NCBI GenBank assembly: GCA_014379205.1
Contig: JACMME010000194.1
Coordinates: forward strand, 1 to 63,868
From: Gemmatimonadaceae bacterium
GTDB lineage: Bacteria; Gemmatimonadota; Gemmatimonadetes; Gemmatimonadales; Gemmatimonadaceae
DNA: 63,868 nt
Direction of reading: 5' to 3'
A program made the translations under genes and the position numbers. Under the pieces are notes generated by a model. It ran no database searches and had not been told where the DNA came from. It saw nothing but the letters and a program-made list of their open reading frames with translations. The number at the start of each line of letters is the position of its first letter. Within the stretch, counting starts at the first letter, position 1. This document shows positions 34,994 to 44,403 of this stretch, piece by piece.

Positions 34994-36027
34994 TTCCGCC
35001 ACCTCAGGATTGCGATCAAAGCGCCACCGATACCTAGTTGAAGAGCGAGCATGATCCAGAATCCCAGCGGATGCCGCGCCATCGGGATGCGCTCGAAGTT
35101 CATTCCCCACATTCCGCTTACTACCACGAAAGGCACGCTCAACGTCGCAATTATCGACAGACCTTTCGTCACCAGGCCAAGTCTGTTGGAAACCTGCGTG
35201 AGGTAGGCGTCCAGCGTCGATCCCAGGAGATCGCGCTGGGCCTCGAATGCGTCGTTGATTCGTAGCACGTGATCGTAGATGTCGCGGAAGTATATCTGGG
35301 TTTCGTGGGTGAGCAGTGGACTGGGACGGTTTGTGAGGACGTTGAAGACCTCACGCTGCGGCGCCAGGTGCCTCCTTAGGGACAGCACGAGGCGCTTGAC
35401 GCTGAACACGCTGCGAAGCGCATTGTCGTCGAAGTTGATGAAAACGCGCTCCTCCAGACCATCTATGAATTCGTCGACCTGGTCGATGATCGGAAAATAC
35501 TCGTCGACGGAGGCGTCCATTACCAGATACATGAGCCGGCCCGGGCCACGCTCCAGCGCATCCGGACTTCGCATGACGCGCTCGGCAATGAGTGCGCAAC
35601 TATGGGAGGGGCCTGCATGCGTCGTGACGAGAAAGTTCGGCCCCAGAAAAAAACAGAGAACCCGCGTCGCGAGATCGTACGGGTTCTCCGTTTTGTCATC
35701 GAAGAGCACGCCACGAATAATGGTAAAGAGGTAGCCGTCGTACTCCTCGATTTTGACCCGGCTATCGGGGTTGAGCGTATCCTCGATAGCCAGCGGATGG
35801 AAGTTGAAGATTTTCTCGAGCACGGCGTGCTGATGCCGATTCGTAACGTCGACGTCCACCCACACCATTCCTTCACCCGACTTGATGATCTCGCGCAGGT
35901 CGCGCGGCGGCAGCTCGGTGCGCACCTCACCGTCCCGGCCGCGATAGTAGCTCCGCGGCACAGCGACGTTCCTCGCCGCTGTCGTCTGTTCACCGGTAGA
36001 GATCAGGCCTATCTCAGATGCGGCCAC
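34984..36027 (-). CDS. corA: CorA-family magnesium/cobalt transporter
   Basis: 347 aa, normal for the family. A long cytosolic N-terminal domain (about 1-285) with helical segments is followed by two C-terminal transmembrane helices. The diagnostic YGMN-type pore motif appears as GMWGMNF between them (about 307-313). It forms pentameric channels for Mg2+ and Co2+ uptake. The start overlaps the end of the methyltransferase gene by 19 bp, and the stop overlaps the GvpL/F start. Confidence 0.93.
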   Translation of the reverse strand: MAASEIGLISTGEQTTAARNVAVPRSYYRGRDGEVRTELPPRDLREIIKSGEGMVWVDVDVTNRHQHAVLEKIFNFHPLAIEDTLNPDSRVKIEEYDGYLFTIIRGVLFDDKTENPYDLATRVLCFFLGPNFLVTTHAGPSHSCALIAERVMRSPDALERGPGRLMYLVMDASVDEYFPIIDQVDEFIDGLEERVFINFDDNALRSVFSVKRLVLSLRRHLAPQREVFNVLTNRPSPLLTHETQIYFRDIYDHVLRINDAFEAQRDLLGSTLDAYLTQVSNRLGLVTKGLSIIATLSVPFVVVSGMWGMNFERIPMARHPLGFWIMLALQLGIGGALIAILRWRKWL

Positions 36028-36821
36028 TTTACACCCTTTATCAGCTGAAAACCGATTGCACGCTCTCGCGAAAGTTCGCGCAGAAGAGTGGTCTCACGTT
36101 CCACCGCTCCGCGAGCTTCCCGCCATCCCCAACGGCGCCACGCGCGTCCCACAATGTGCGCCTTCTGCCTCCAGGTGAGCAGAGAATTCTGCTGCGCGGC
36201 GGCAGGACCACTCCACCTCGCTCCGCCACCGGCCGTTCCTGTCGTCCAATCCTGAACCTGCACGTCAACAACCCCCGCGTCACGGAGCATCTGCTTCCAT
36301 TCGACGAGCAGGTGCGGTCGTAACCCAAGACGTTCAATTACCAGGTCGCGTGCACTCGTGGCGATTTCCGAGCTCCACGTGGGCATTAGCAGGACGACCG
36401 GACCCATCGGTCGCGTCACACGCACAAGTTCGGCTACGGCCAAAGCTGGATTTTCGGCCGCCGACAGGGCCGGCTCGCCAATACCGATATCGAATACGGC
36501 TGATTCGTGTGGAAGGTCATCGAGCGGGGCCTGCTGATAGGTTATGGGTAGCGGCGTGGGCAACGACTTTGCACGTACTTCCGCAATTTCCAGGCTTTCG
36601 GCATCCGGATCAACCCCGGTTACAGCGCACCCGGTTCGAAGTGCGAGCCACTCGGTGGTGATTCCGTCTCCGCAACCCGATACCACGATTTCCTGGCCGG
36701 CTGCGGCTTCGGTTAGCTGAGCAACCTCGCGATACAGGTCTTCTCCAGTCGCTCGCCACCTGCCAACCACCGCCAGCTGAACAAGGCGAAGTACCGCTGG
36801 TACGGGTGGAACAGCTCTCAT
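36009..36821 (-). CDS. Class I SAM-dependent methyltransferase
   Basis: 270 aa with SAM motif I in EIVVSGCGDGITTEWLALR (about 44-62) and the acidic GVDPDAESLE at strand 2. The segment FDIGIGEPALSAAENPALA matches motif IV of the Methyltransf_11 type. Residues 200-270 are basic and Trp-rich. Probable small-molecule methyltransferase of unknown substrate. First gene of the operon corA-gvpL/F-kinase-epimerase. Confidence 0.75.
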   Translation of the reverse strand: MRAVPPVPAVLRLVQLAVVGRWRATGEDLYREVAQLTEAAAGQEIVVSGCGDGITTEWLALRTGCAVTGVDPDAESLEIAEVRAKSLPTPLPITYQQAPLDDLPHESAVFDIGIGEPALSAAENPALAVAELVRVTRPMGPVVLLMPTWSSEIATSARDLVIERLGLRPHLLVEWKQMLRDAGVVDVQVQDWTTGTAGGGARWSGPAAAQQNSLLTWRQKAHIVGRAWRRWGWREARGAVERETTLLRELSRERAIGFQLIKGVKWPHLR

Positions 36822-36941
36822 GAACGCAAAAGCTACCTAGATCCTGCGCGACGAGTGAGGTGCAGGCGAGGGGTGCAGTCCCGATGCACCGAAAACCGCG
36901 CACGAACCGGCCGACGGGCAGCGCGCGCCGCGCGCGCCGCT

Positions 36942-37868
36942 CTACAAGAGCGATCGCACGTGCTCGACGCAGGCTTCGCCGAGCCGCTCCACGTTGTATC
37001 CACCCTCCAGAGTACTCACAAGCCGTCCCCCGCACCACGAGGAGGCTGCGCCTGCCAGCCACTTGGTCAAGTCGGCGACGTGCTCCAGCTCCAGAGTGAA
37101 CCCTCCCAGAGGGTCGCCGCGAAGTGAATCGAAGCCGGCGGAGATGAGCAGCAGATCGGGTGTGAAGCCGACTGTTGCCTCGTCGACGGCGCGGTGCAAA
37201 GCGTCAACGTACTGCTGCGCGGGCAAGGCGGCTCGCATGGGAACATTCCACACCGATTTGTGCGGCCCCCGATCCTCGGCGGCGCCGGAGCCAGGATACC
37301 AGGGCCATTGATGCATGGAGACGAAATGTATGTCACGCGTCCGCTCGACGAGGGCCTGGGTTCCGTTACCGTGATGCACGTCCCAGTCGACTATGAGAAT
37401 GCGCTCGGCGCCATGCTTCGCCCGGGCATAGTAGGCGCCGAGCGCGACGTTGCCAAAGAGACAAAAGCCCATGCCGCGACCTGCGAGCGCATGGTGTCCG
37501 GGAGGACGCACCGCGCAGAAGCTTCGAGTCGTCTCGCCCGCAAAAGCAAGATCGATTGCATCGAGTACGCAGCCGGCACCGGCGGTTGCGGCATCCCATG
37601 AGCCTTCGCTTACGAGAGTGTCGGGATCCAGAGAACCACCGCCCGAGCGGGCGAGCTGCTCCACGCGCCTGACGTACAGCGGGTCATGCACGAGCGTGAG
37701 CTCATCGGCGTCGGCGTGGCGCCCCTGTACATGCTGGAGAGCCAGCATGAGGTCGGCGTGCTCTCGCAGCGCCCGGGGAATGGCGCGTATGCGGCCAACG
37801 TGCTCTGGATGACCCCAACCCGTGTCATGACGGCCGGAGTCCGAGTGCGAGATCAAGGCAACGGTCAT
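36942..37868 (-). CDS. Histone-deacetylase-fold deacetylase (AcuC/HdaH-like)
   Basis: 308 aa from ATG 37868, which overlaps the upstream stop (ATGA). The arginase/deacetylase fold carries RPPGHHAL (catalytic His-His), IVDWDVHHGNGTQ (zinc Asp/His) and LLISAGFDSLRGDPLGG (second zinc Asp). All key residues are present, so it should be an active Zn-dependent amide hydrolase acting on acetyl-lysine, acetyl-polyamines or similar amides. It is the last gene of the MoxR operon, an unexpected neighbour. The 120-bp gap beyond its stop, next to the methyltransferase gene, shows no feature. Confidence 0.88.
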   Translation of the reverse strand: MTVALISHSDSGRHDTGWGHPEHVGRIRAIPRALREHADLMLALQHVQGRHADADELTLVHDPLYVRRVEQLARSGGGSLDPDTLVSEGSWDAATAGAGCVLDAIDLAFAGETTRSFCAVRPPGHHALAGRGMGFCLFGNVALGAYYARAKHGAERILIVDWDVHHGNGTQALVERTRDIHFVSMHQWPWYPGSGAAEDRGPHKSVWNVPMRAALPAQQYVDALHRAVDEATVGFTPDLLLISAGFDSLRGDPLGGFTLELEHVADLTKWLAGAASSWCGGRLVSTLEGGYNVERLGEACVEHVRSLL

Positions 37869-39280
37869 CGCGCACCACGCAAGCGGCGGGATGCCCATTC
37901 GGTGAGGAGGGCTGCGAAAAGCGCCAGGAGTAGCCAGGCAGGCAGCGATTTTCTCGGCAGAAGGGAAGATCCTCCCGAAGGCCGCGTCACCTGAGGTCCG
38001 AGATCGTGGATGAGGCTGGCCAGGGGAGCGGGATCGAGACGCATGCTGGTGATATGCAATAACGCGGTGTCAACGGCGGTGGATTGATGCTCGGCGTTCC
38101 CGACCGGAAGGGTAGATTGTTTAATCGGGGGGGGGCCCCCAGCGCGAACTCTCTTATCCACTCCCGCCCCTCGCTCCGCGCGATATGCGGCTCCGGCGAC
38201 AATGTCGGACCACCACTCCCTATGCGCTTCTGCGCTGTTCTCCCCGCCCATCAGCCGCCAGCGCCAACTCTGAATGTAGCCCACCTGAACGACGCGGCCA
38301 CTTCCCTCGCGACGAGCGGCAATCGCGGTACGCCCGCCACGTTGCTCCACAGGTACGGCATCGTTGCGAAGGCTTGCAAGCGGTTGAAAAGCCAGACCCC
38401 CGCGTGGTGACTCTGAGGAAAAACCCAACGTTCGAGGCGGCAAGCGCGCTCCTGGCGTGCCGGCAGCAATCGGCTTGAGTGCAGGCAGGAGCGCACTACT
38501 ACCCAGCAGGATCACTCCCCCTCCCTGTCGAACAAAGCGCGCAACGCGCGCTCCGAATCGCGCCCCTGATGAATCCAGCATGATGACCACCCCGTGATTC
38601 GCCGTATCAATCAACGCGAGATCACCCTGGGTCACGTCGACGCCGGGTGCCACTGAGAGAACCGCGTCCACCGTCCAGCCACTCTCCTCCAGCGCGGCTA
38701 TCAAGAATTTGGATTCCCAATGCGCACGACCGATCACGGCTACCCGTCTCGATACCAGTGAATCCACATTCGCCGCGCGCGCAGCCTGTCCATTCACCAG
38801 CGCCACCACCGGAGCAGCGATCCCGCGCATGGCCAATACGGCTCCCCCTCCCCTGGCCGTAACAGTGTCGATCTCACCAAGTGCGTCAGCAATTGCGATA
38901 GGTGCTCCCGCTGGAGCAGCGACCCGAATGCTGACACCGCCCGCCGGTGAGCCCAGAGGAGAAATCGCAACCGCAGTGGCAACAAGGCGTGCGCCAGACC
39001 AAGTCACGCCCGTAGAATTGCGCCGGAGCGCGACAAGCCAGTCGCGCATTGCGCGATCGGGAACCGTGTCCACATCGAGGTGGATCGAATCACTGAAAGC
39101 GGACGCACTCCACGCCGCCAGAGAATCGCGCACCGCCCGCGGCGACCCAATGCGAGCAGATGATTCTCTCGACCGAGACGGCATCAAGGACCACACAAAC
39201 ATCCAGGCAAGCATGGCCACACTGATTACGCGCAGGGCGTGCTCCGCCGTAATCCGCCGGCGATCAGCGAGTAAGCGCAT
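37865..39280 (-). CDS. Membrane protein with GATase-like periplasmic domain, MoxR operon
   Basis: 471 aa from ATG 39280 (a TTG at 39289 is also possible), overlapping the DUF4159 gene. One N-terminal transmembrane helix (about 16-36) and one near the C-terminus (about 448-466) flank a large soluble part. Segments such as VVIMLDSSGARFGARVARFVRQGGGVILLGSSAL resemble the class I glutamine-amidotransferase-like domains found in BatA/VWA-associated membrane proteins. No catalytic Cys-His-Glu triad is evident. It probably assembles with the other Bat-like proteins at the membrane. Confidence 0.6.
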   Translation of the reverse strand: MRLLADRRRITAEHALRVISVAMLAWMFVWSLMPSRSRESSARIGSPRAVRDSLAAWSASAFSDSIHLDVDTVPDRAMRDWLVALRRNSTGVTWSGARLVATAVAISPLGSPAGGVSIRVAAPAGAPIAIADALGEIDTVTARGGGAVLAMRGIAAPVVALVNGQAARAANVDSLVSRRVAVIGRAHWESKFLIAALEESGWTVDAVLSVAPGVDVTQGDLALIDTANHGVVIMLDSSGARFGARVARFVRQGGGVILLGSSALLPALKPIAAGTPGARLPPRTLGFSSESPRGGLAFQPLASLRNDAVPVEQRGGRTAIAARREGSGRVVQVGYIQSWRWRLMGGENSAEAHREWWSDIVAGAAYRAERGAGVDKRVRAGGPPPIKQSTLPVGNAEHQSTAVDTALLHITSMRLDPAPLASLIHDLGPQVTRPSGGSSLLPRKSLPAWLLLALFAALLTEWASRRLRGAR

Positions 39281-39875
39281 AAACCACAATGTTCACCGCG
39301 AAGCGCGTGTTATCGATGGAGAGAAATCGCTTGTTATCCGGATGGTAGCCCCACTCGGAGCTGTAATCCTTGTTGCTGTAAAGGACCGCGATTCTCGTCC
39401 CCTGCATGACGGCAAAAAGATGCGAATGCACGAGATTGTCCCCCCAACCGTTCAGCTCGTGGCTGGTCGCGGGGGGTCCATCGTCGAATGTGAAGAAAGC
39501 AGAATACAACGAGTGGGTGTTTGGCAACTGCACGAGAGGACCCACAGCGTCGCGGATAGCTTCCGTCGCCGTTTTGTGAAAAGCACCGTCGATGTCGTGA
39601 TTGTGGTCGTCGATGAACAGCAATCCACCGCGTTCCGTGAATGAACGCACATTCAGGCGTTCCGCGTCGGCAAATCGAACCGGAAGATGGCCCGTGAGAA
39701 AGACCAATGGATAGCGGAAAAGAGCGGGTGATGAGAGCGGGACGATAACGCCGGACGGCGTTACATCGATCGACGTGTAGCGGGCGATCGTGTCGATGAT
39801 GTTCGGCGCTACCAGGGGCGCGCTGTCCCAATCGCCCGATTCGTACTGTGCGGTCGCGAAAACGAACTCGCTCAC
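39264..39875 (-). CDS. DUF4159 domain protein, MoxR operon
   Basis: 203 aa from a GTG start overlapping the upstream stop as GTGA. Features of DUF4159 include FVFATAQYESGDWDSAP at the N-terminus, PLVFLTGH, GGLLFIDDHNHD and a C-terminal YSNKDYSSEWGYHPDNKRF. The fold is flavodoxin/GATase-like and often accompanies MoxR, DUF58 and BatA genes. There is no signal peptide in this copy. Biochemical function unknown. Confidence 0.8.
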   Translation of the reverse strand: MSEFVFATAQYESGDWDSAPLVAPNIIDTIARYTSIDVTPSGVIVPLSSPALFRYPLVFLTGHLPVRFADAERLNVRSFTERGGLLFIDDHNHDIDGAFHKTATEAIRDAVGPLVQLPNTHSLYSAFFTFDDGPPATSHELNGWGDNLVHSHLFAVMQGTRIAVLYSNKDYSSEWGYHPDNKRFLSIDNTRFAVNIVVYALTR

Positions 39876-41938
39876 CGTGGTGCGGTCCAGCCTGGCAGGC
39901 CGGCTCGGGTGACAGGCTCTCCTGACGCCGCCCGCCGCGCCCGCAACACGTCGTCAGTCGCGTCGCGACCTCCGCGAATGTTGGCTATCGCGACCCCAAG
40001 CTCACGCGCGAAAGCCGGTGCATCGCCGATCGCGTCCATTCGAAGCAGCATCAGTGAGTCCAGAGCGGCGTCAGCATCCAGTGACAACAGCGCCACCGCA
40101 GTCGACAGCCTGTCGCCGCGCGATGCCGCCAGCGCAGGAAGAGTCGGGCGCGGCGTGCGCTTCAGCGCCTCAACTGAGTCAACACGAGCAGCAAGGCGCA
40201 CCTTGGCGAGATCTATAACTACCGTTGGCGGACGCCCTCTCAGGTAAATGCGCTCCGCGGCCCGTGCGCGCTGAATGGCAGCAAGAGCGGCACGCATATG
40301 CGGGAGCGCCGCGTCCGGCTGCCCGATGTCCAATTCCCGGCCAGCTTCCCACATTGCATTGAAAGCTTCCAGGAGTGGACGGTTCACTGCTACGACGGGA
40401 GTTTCATCTCCATGGAAGTCGATCGGATCACCCACTCCCCGACGAGTGGCCCCCTCCGCAGCGGCTAACATCTCTTCGGGAGTCAACGGCTTTCCTGGTC
40501 CGCCCTCACTGTCCTCTTCAGCCTCATGCGAATGTTCCGCGCTGCCCTCTCCCCCAAGGCGCGCATAGATGATTTCCCCTACGCGACGCCTCAGTCGTCC
40601 CTGATCCTGCGAGATGCGCCCCGCTTCCGATACGACCGTGGTGCGCGCAAGGCGCGGTCGCTTTTTCTGCAGCGCTTCCGTCATTATGATGAGCATTCTC
40701 TGGCTCACCTCGCCCTTGTTCTCGGGAGGCGGAGCACCTTCCACCGCGATGGAATCGTACTCACCCCTGCGTCCCACCCGGAGCGTCCTCGTCTCGGAGT
40801 AGCCGGAGCTCGGTCCGTTGACGCTGTTATTGTCGCGCGCGACCGCTCGCAGATGTACGATATCGCCGGGTTTGAGCGAGAGAGCATCGACGGAAAAGAT
40901 CGCGCGAAAGGTCTGCGATCGTGCGCGCGCGATGGAGGTCCTTCCAAGAACAGCTGAACGGAAGATGAAGCTCTCCCCCTCGCCGGAGCTGATGATGTAC
41001 TCCAGCCACGCCGCTGTAAGGCCGAAGTCATCTCTGGCGTCCGCGGAGAGCTGAAGAGAGCCAACGGGAACGCGAAACACGGTATCTCTAGCGGGGCTGA
41101 TCAACGTGACTTGAGGCGCCGAGTCGGGGCGGGACTCGAGAACCACCAACCGCTTGAAGTCGCGGTCGGCGAGCCGCAGCGCCGAAGCGCGAGCGGGCAT
41201 GACAAATGAAAACACCCACCCTCGATCGCCTGCGACAATCGATCGTTCATCCGCCCCGACGCGTGCTGAGAGCTTTTCCGGAGATCCTGCTCCTGATATG
41301 ACGATCTGGCTACCAACCAGAGCATCGATTGTAGACGGATCATCCAGCGTCCGGATGCGCTCTCCCGAGTAAGGCGACAGGACGCTGGCGCGGATATTCG
41401 CGATTCTGCTTGGCGCGTTTGACCCTGTACCGCTTTCCGAACGCGACGAACCAATCCCAATGCCGCGTGAGCCAATTGGCACGCGATCGCGTAAGCCGGT
41501 CACAAGAACTACACTGAGCAGCGCGGCCAACAGCACGAACGGCGGCGCAACAGCGCGGACCGTTGCTCCACCAAGTGGTTCTCCCCAGCGCGTGTCAGCT
41601 ATGCGGCTCTCGAGCGCGCTCGCGGTTGTTGAAGAAAGCGGCTCTTGCGCGGTCACGAGTGCGTACTGTAGAGACGGAAGCTTCTCCTCAAGCCAGAGCG
41701 CCACTCGTGAAAGCGAGATAGCGTGTCTTCCTCGCCAAAGCACTGCCAGTGTCACGGCCGTTGCCGAAAGGACTATCACAGCGAGCTCATTGTGCCATGG
41801 CTCATATGCCGTGCCCGACGCTAAGCGGGCGGTGACATAGATCGTGAGCGCTGCAAAGCTACCCCACAGCACCGCGCTGGCTATAACACTTCCTGCCAGA
41901 ACCGCTCGTGCGAGCGACAGTCTGCTCCTGGCGTTCAT
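39872..41938 (-). CDS. Large DUF4175-like membrane protein, MoxR operon
   Basis: 688 aa from ATG 41938, which overlaps the upstream stop (ATGA). Three N-terminal transmembrane helices (about 10-32, 45-65 and 130-150) precede a long periplasmic region rich in beta strands with Ig-like character (about 190-430). A charged helical part follows (about 460-688, including EAEEDSEGGPGKPLTPEEML). The layout matches the DUF4175/BatD-like partners of MoxR ATPases. Function is presumed to be in envelope protein folding or stress tolerance. Confidence 0.65.
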   Translation of the reverse strand: MNARSRLSLARAVLAGSVIASAVLWGSFAALTIYVTARLASGTAYEPWHNELAVIVLSATAVTLAVLWRGRHAISLSRVALWLEEKLPSLQYALVTAQEPLSSTTASALESRIADTRWGEPLGGATVRAVAPPFVLLAALLSVVLVTGLRDRVPIGSRGIGIGSSRSESGTGSNAPSRIANIRASVLSPYSGERIRTLDDPSTIDALVGSQIVISGAGSPEKLSARVGADERSIVAGDRGWVFSFVMPARASALRLADRDFKRLVVLESRPDSAPQVTLISPARDTVFRVPVGSLQLSADARDDFGLTAAWLEYIISSGEGESFIFRSAVLGRTSIARARSQTFRAIFSVDALSLKPGDIVHLRAVARDNNSVNGPSSGYSETRTLRVGRRGEYDSIAVEGAPPPENKGEVSQRMLIIMTEALQKKRPRLARTTVVSEAGRISQDQGRLRRRVGEIIYARLGGEGSAEHSHEAEEDSEGGPGKPLTPEEMLAAAEGATRRGVGDPIDFHGDETPVVAVNRPLLEAFNAMWEAGRELDIGQPDAALPHMRAALAAIQRARAAERIYLRGRPPTVVIDLAKVRLAARVDSVEALKRTPRPTLPALAASRGDRLSTAVALLSLDADAALDSLMLLRMDAIGDAPAFARELGVAIANIRGGRDATDDVLRARRAASGEPVTRAGLPGWTAPR

Positions 41939-43242
41939 GTCGCGCGCGTTCGGCGCACCAGCGGCTCCAGCGCAGCGGTGAGTAGCGCGCCGCCCAATAA
42001 CCACGGCGTTGCCGGACTGCGCCGGTCGCGATCCCGTCTGAGCGTTGCGGTTTTCCGCGCGGGACCACCACCCGCAAGGAGGGAAATTGCCCAATCGGGA
42101 AGCGGAGTGTAGTGACGGCGTCCTCCACATGGCGCGCTTAGCTCTGCGACGAAGTCGCGCGTGCTCTTGCGCAACGCAAAGTCACCGCGATTCTCCACCG
42201 GTACCGCAACCGAGCGTAAGCAGCCGGCACCTAGAGCTACTTCGGTCGCCGCTGGCTCACCGTCTACCCACCGCGCGATTACCCGTCCGGACGAGGGAGA
42301 AGCGCTTCGGCTGAATTGCGCAACGAGCATAGCGTCGCCAGCGATAACACCGCCGACAGTATCAGATTCCAAGCGACCACCCTCCGTCGTACCTTTCGCC
42401 ACCCGTTGCGACACCTCACTCGCTTCCACCGGCCAAGCCAAAAGCACGCGGTCAGCCTGTCGAGCCCAGCCGGAATCCGCCGCCGTCGGTATTCCACGCA
42501 CCAGTCGCACAGCACCGCTGTCGGAAGCAACGGACGCGGCACCCAGTAGCGCTACGGTCGCTCGCAGCGGATCGGCATCGTCTCCGCGAAAGTCTATCGC
42601 GAGCCGACCTTTCGTGGTGTCGACCATCGCCGGCATTCTTTCAAGCCCGATCGGTCCGGGCCAGAGCGCGCGAATGCTGGCGGTTGCGGCGTCCCACTCC
42701 TCAATGGCAAGGGGAGAGACCAGCACCAGCTCGACACTGTCCGCATCGCGCGAAAGCGAGTCACGCGCCCGCAAGGAAGCGATCAAACCGGCTGACAACG
42801 ACCCTCGCGCCGTTGACCTCACCAGCGTTCGCACGGAATCGAGCACTGAACCGCGAACTACTCGCGCCGCCGAGTCGAAGACCACCAGAACATCACCTTG
42901 ACGAAACAGCGTGCGCAATTGCCTTGCGAAGGCACTGTCCGGTCGAGCGGCGCGCGAAATATCAATCGCGACGACGCGAGCCAGCGGGCGGCGCGACGGC
43001 TCGCGAATTGGTTGCGCAAACGCGAGTCCCGCGAGCAGTACACCCATGACGCGCATGGCAAGCAGGAGTAGATCTGCAGGGCGATTCGAGCGACCCCTTG
43101 AGCGCGCCGGGAGGTCGGGTACGAAACGCGCCGTGGGGAGGATAGCGGCGCGGGGCCTCTGACGAGCGAAAAAATGCAGCGCCACGACTCCGGCTGACGC
43201 GGCAACTGCCGCTAGCAAAAACCACGGCGCAAGGAAGGTCAT
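41935..43242 (-). CDS. BatA N-terminal-domain membrane protein
   Basis: 435 aa. The opening FLAPWFLLAAVAASAGVVALHFF followed by a second helix (about 57-78) is the BatA N-terminal double-membrane motif. The following domain resembles a von Willebrand A fold, but the MIDAS DxSxS is altered to DISRAARPDS (about 93-102), so metal binding is uncertain. A C-terminal helix near 415-430 is possible. It is co-transcribed with DUF58 and MoxR genes, as in Bat aerotolerance-like operons. Confidence 0.75.
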   Translation of the reverse strand: MTFLAPWFLLAAVAASAGVVALHFFARQRPRAAILPTARFVPDLPARSRGRSNRPADLLLLAMRVMGVLLAGLAFAQPIREPSRRPLARVVAIDISRAARPDSAFARQLRTLFRQGDVLVVFDSAARVVRGSVLDSVRTLVRSTARGSLSAGLIASLRARDSLSRDADSVELVLVSPLAIEEWDAATASIRALWPGPIGLERMPAMVDTTKGRLAIDFRGDDADPLRATVALLGAASVASDSGAVRLVRGIPTAADSGWARQADRVLLAWPVEASEVSQRVAKGTTEGGRLESDTVGGVIAGDAMLVAQFSRSASPSSGRVIARWVDGEPAATEVALGAGCLRSVAVPVENRGDFALRKSTRDFVAELSAPCGGRRHYTPLPDWAISLLAGGGPARKTATLRRDRDRRSPATPWLLGGALLTAALEPLVRRTRAT

Positions 43243-44135
43243 CGTGCTGTCGCCATTTGAGCTGGCGGCCGCACAATCCGGCGAATCGCCTGCGACGCGG
43301 TCTCATCCGTTATTACCTGCGAATAGGACGCCCGCGCATCGCGCCAACTCTTTGCAAGGCCGTCCCGCCACGTTGAAAAAATCGCGAGATACTCTGCGCG
43401 AGTCTCATCAACAAGGGGGCGCAACACATTCGGGTGCTCTGGATCTTTGGCGAGGATGGGGGCTGTGGGCGGATCCAGCTCTTCCCGCGCCAAGATGTGC
43501 ACAGCATGTACCTCCGCGCCCGCCACTATCCGATCGCGGGTTGCTCGGATCATCCCATCCAGGTCACCGAGAAAGTCACTTATCAGCACCAGGCGCGGCG
43601 TGCGATGTGTTAACGCGAGTGTCGGTCCAAGCTCCACCGATCCCTCCGGCTCAATTGCAGCGAGAAGCTGCGCAATTTCCCCGACGACTCCGCGGCGCGT
43701 GCGAGGAGGACGAGCGCGGATGCCATGTGTTGATGGGACAATGACGCCGACCGGGTCGCCCGCCGCGTGCGCCACAGCCGCCAGGCCGACCGCTATACGG
43801 CGAGCCACCGCCCATTTTGCGCTCGTGGCTTCGGGGTACGCCATCGAAGCGGACGCGTCCATGAGGATCGTTGTGCCGAGAGTGGCACGATCGCTTGTGA
43901 TTCGCAGGTACGCGCGGTCTGTGCGCGCAAGAAGCTTCCAATCCAGCCGGCGTGGATCGTCTCCCTGACGATATGGCCGGTATTCGGTGAACTCAGGTGA
44001 CATCCCGGTTATCCGCGAACGGTGCGTTCCGGTGGCGGCTCCGCGCACCGAATGCCGAGCGGGCCACGAAACACCACGCAAATCATCGAGCATGGATCCG
44101 AGCTCAACTGTGGTGTGTGATCCGGAAATCGTCAT
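43239..44135 (-). CDS. DUF58 domain protein (VWA-like), MoxR partner
   Basis: 298 aa from ATG 44135; the longer open frame upstream runs through repeat tract G and is not credible. The DUF58 core has EFTEYRPYRQGDDPRRLDWKLLARTD (about 56-81). The VWA-like strand with ILMDASASM gives a MIDAS DxSxS (about 99-104), and VLISDFLGD follows. DUF58 proteins are the usual adaptor or substrate partners of MoxR ATPases. The stop overlaps the BatA start by 4 bp. Confidence 0.88.
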   Translation of the reverse strand: MTISGSHTTVELGSMLDDLRGVSWPARHSVRGAATGTHRSRITGMSPEFTEYRPYRQGDDPRRLDWKLLARTDRAYLRITSDRATLGTTILMDASASMAYPEATSAKWAVARRIAVGLAAVAHAAGDPVGVIVPSTHGIRARPPRTRRGVVGEIAQLLAAIEPEGSVELGPTLALTHRTPRLVLISDFLGDLDGMIRATRDRIVAGAEVHAVHILAREELDPPTAPILAKDPEHPNVLRPLVDETRAEYLAIFSTWRDGLAKSWRDARASYSQVITDETASQAIRRIVRPPAQMATAR

Positions 44136-44145
44136 GACTGAAAAG

Positions 44146-44400
44146 GGATTGCGGATTGCGGATTGCGGACTGAACTGCGAACTGCGAAAACGTACTACGT
44201 ACTGCGTACTGCGTAAAAAGCCACACCAGATGGGCCCAAAGTCACGGTGAGGGAAGCTCTTTCCCAATCGCGTAGCCGTCGGCGGTAATCCAGGCGCAGA
44301 AACGCATCATGCATTCGGCAGTTCGCAGTTCAGTTCGCAGTTCAGTTCGCAGTTCAGCACGCAGTACGCAGTTCAGTCCGCAATCCGCAATCCGCAATCC
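44146..44400. repeat. Heptamer-phased inverted pair G (GGATTGC, ACTGCGA / GCAATCC)
   Basis: The left arm (44146-44215) is exactly ten 7-nt units. It begins with three GGATTGC copies and shifts to ACTGCGA and then CTGCGTA without losing phase. The right arm (44312-44400) carries complementary CAGTTC- and GCAATCC-type units. The pair fills the gap between the MoxR stop (44404) and the DUF58 start (44135). No other feature was found in the gap. Confidence 0.88.
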
Positions 44401-44403
44401 AGT

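Noticed and set aside
44136-44267. N-terminal extension of the DUF58 gene
   Set aside because: The extra residues come from repeat tract G. The ATG at 44135 is in the expected place for the family.
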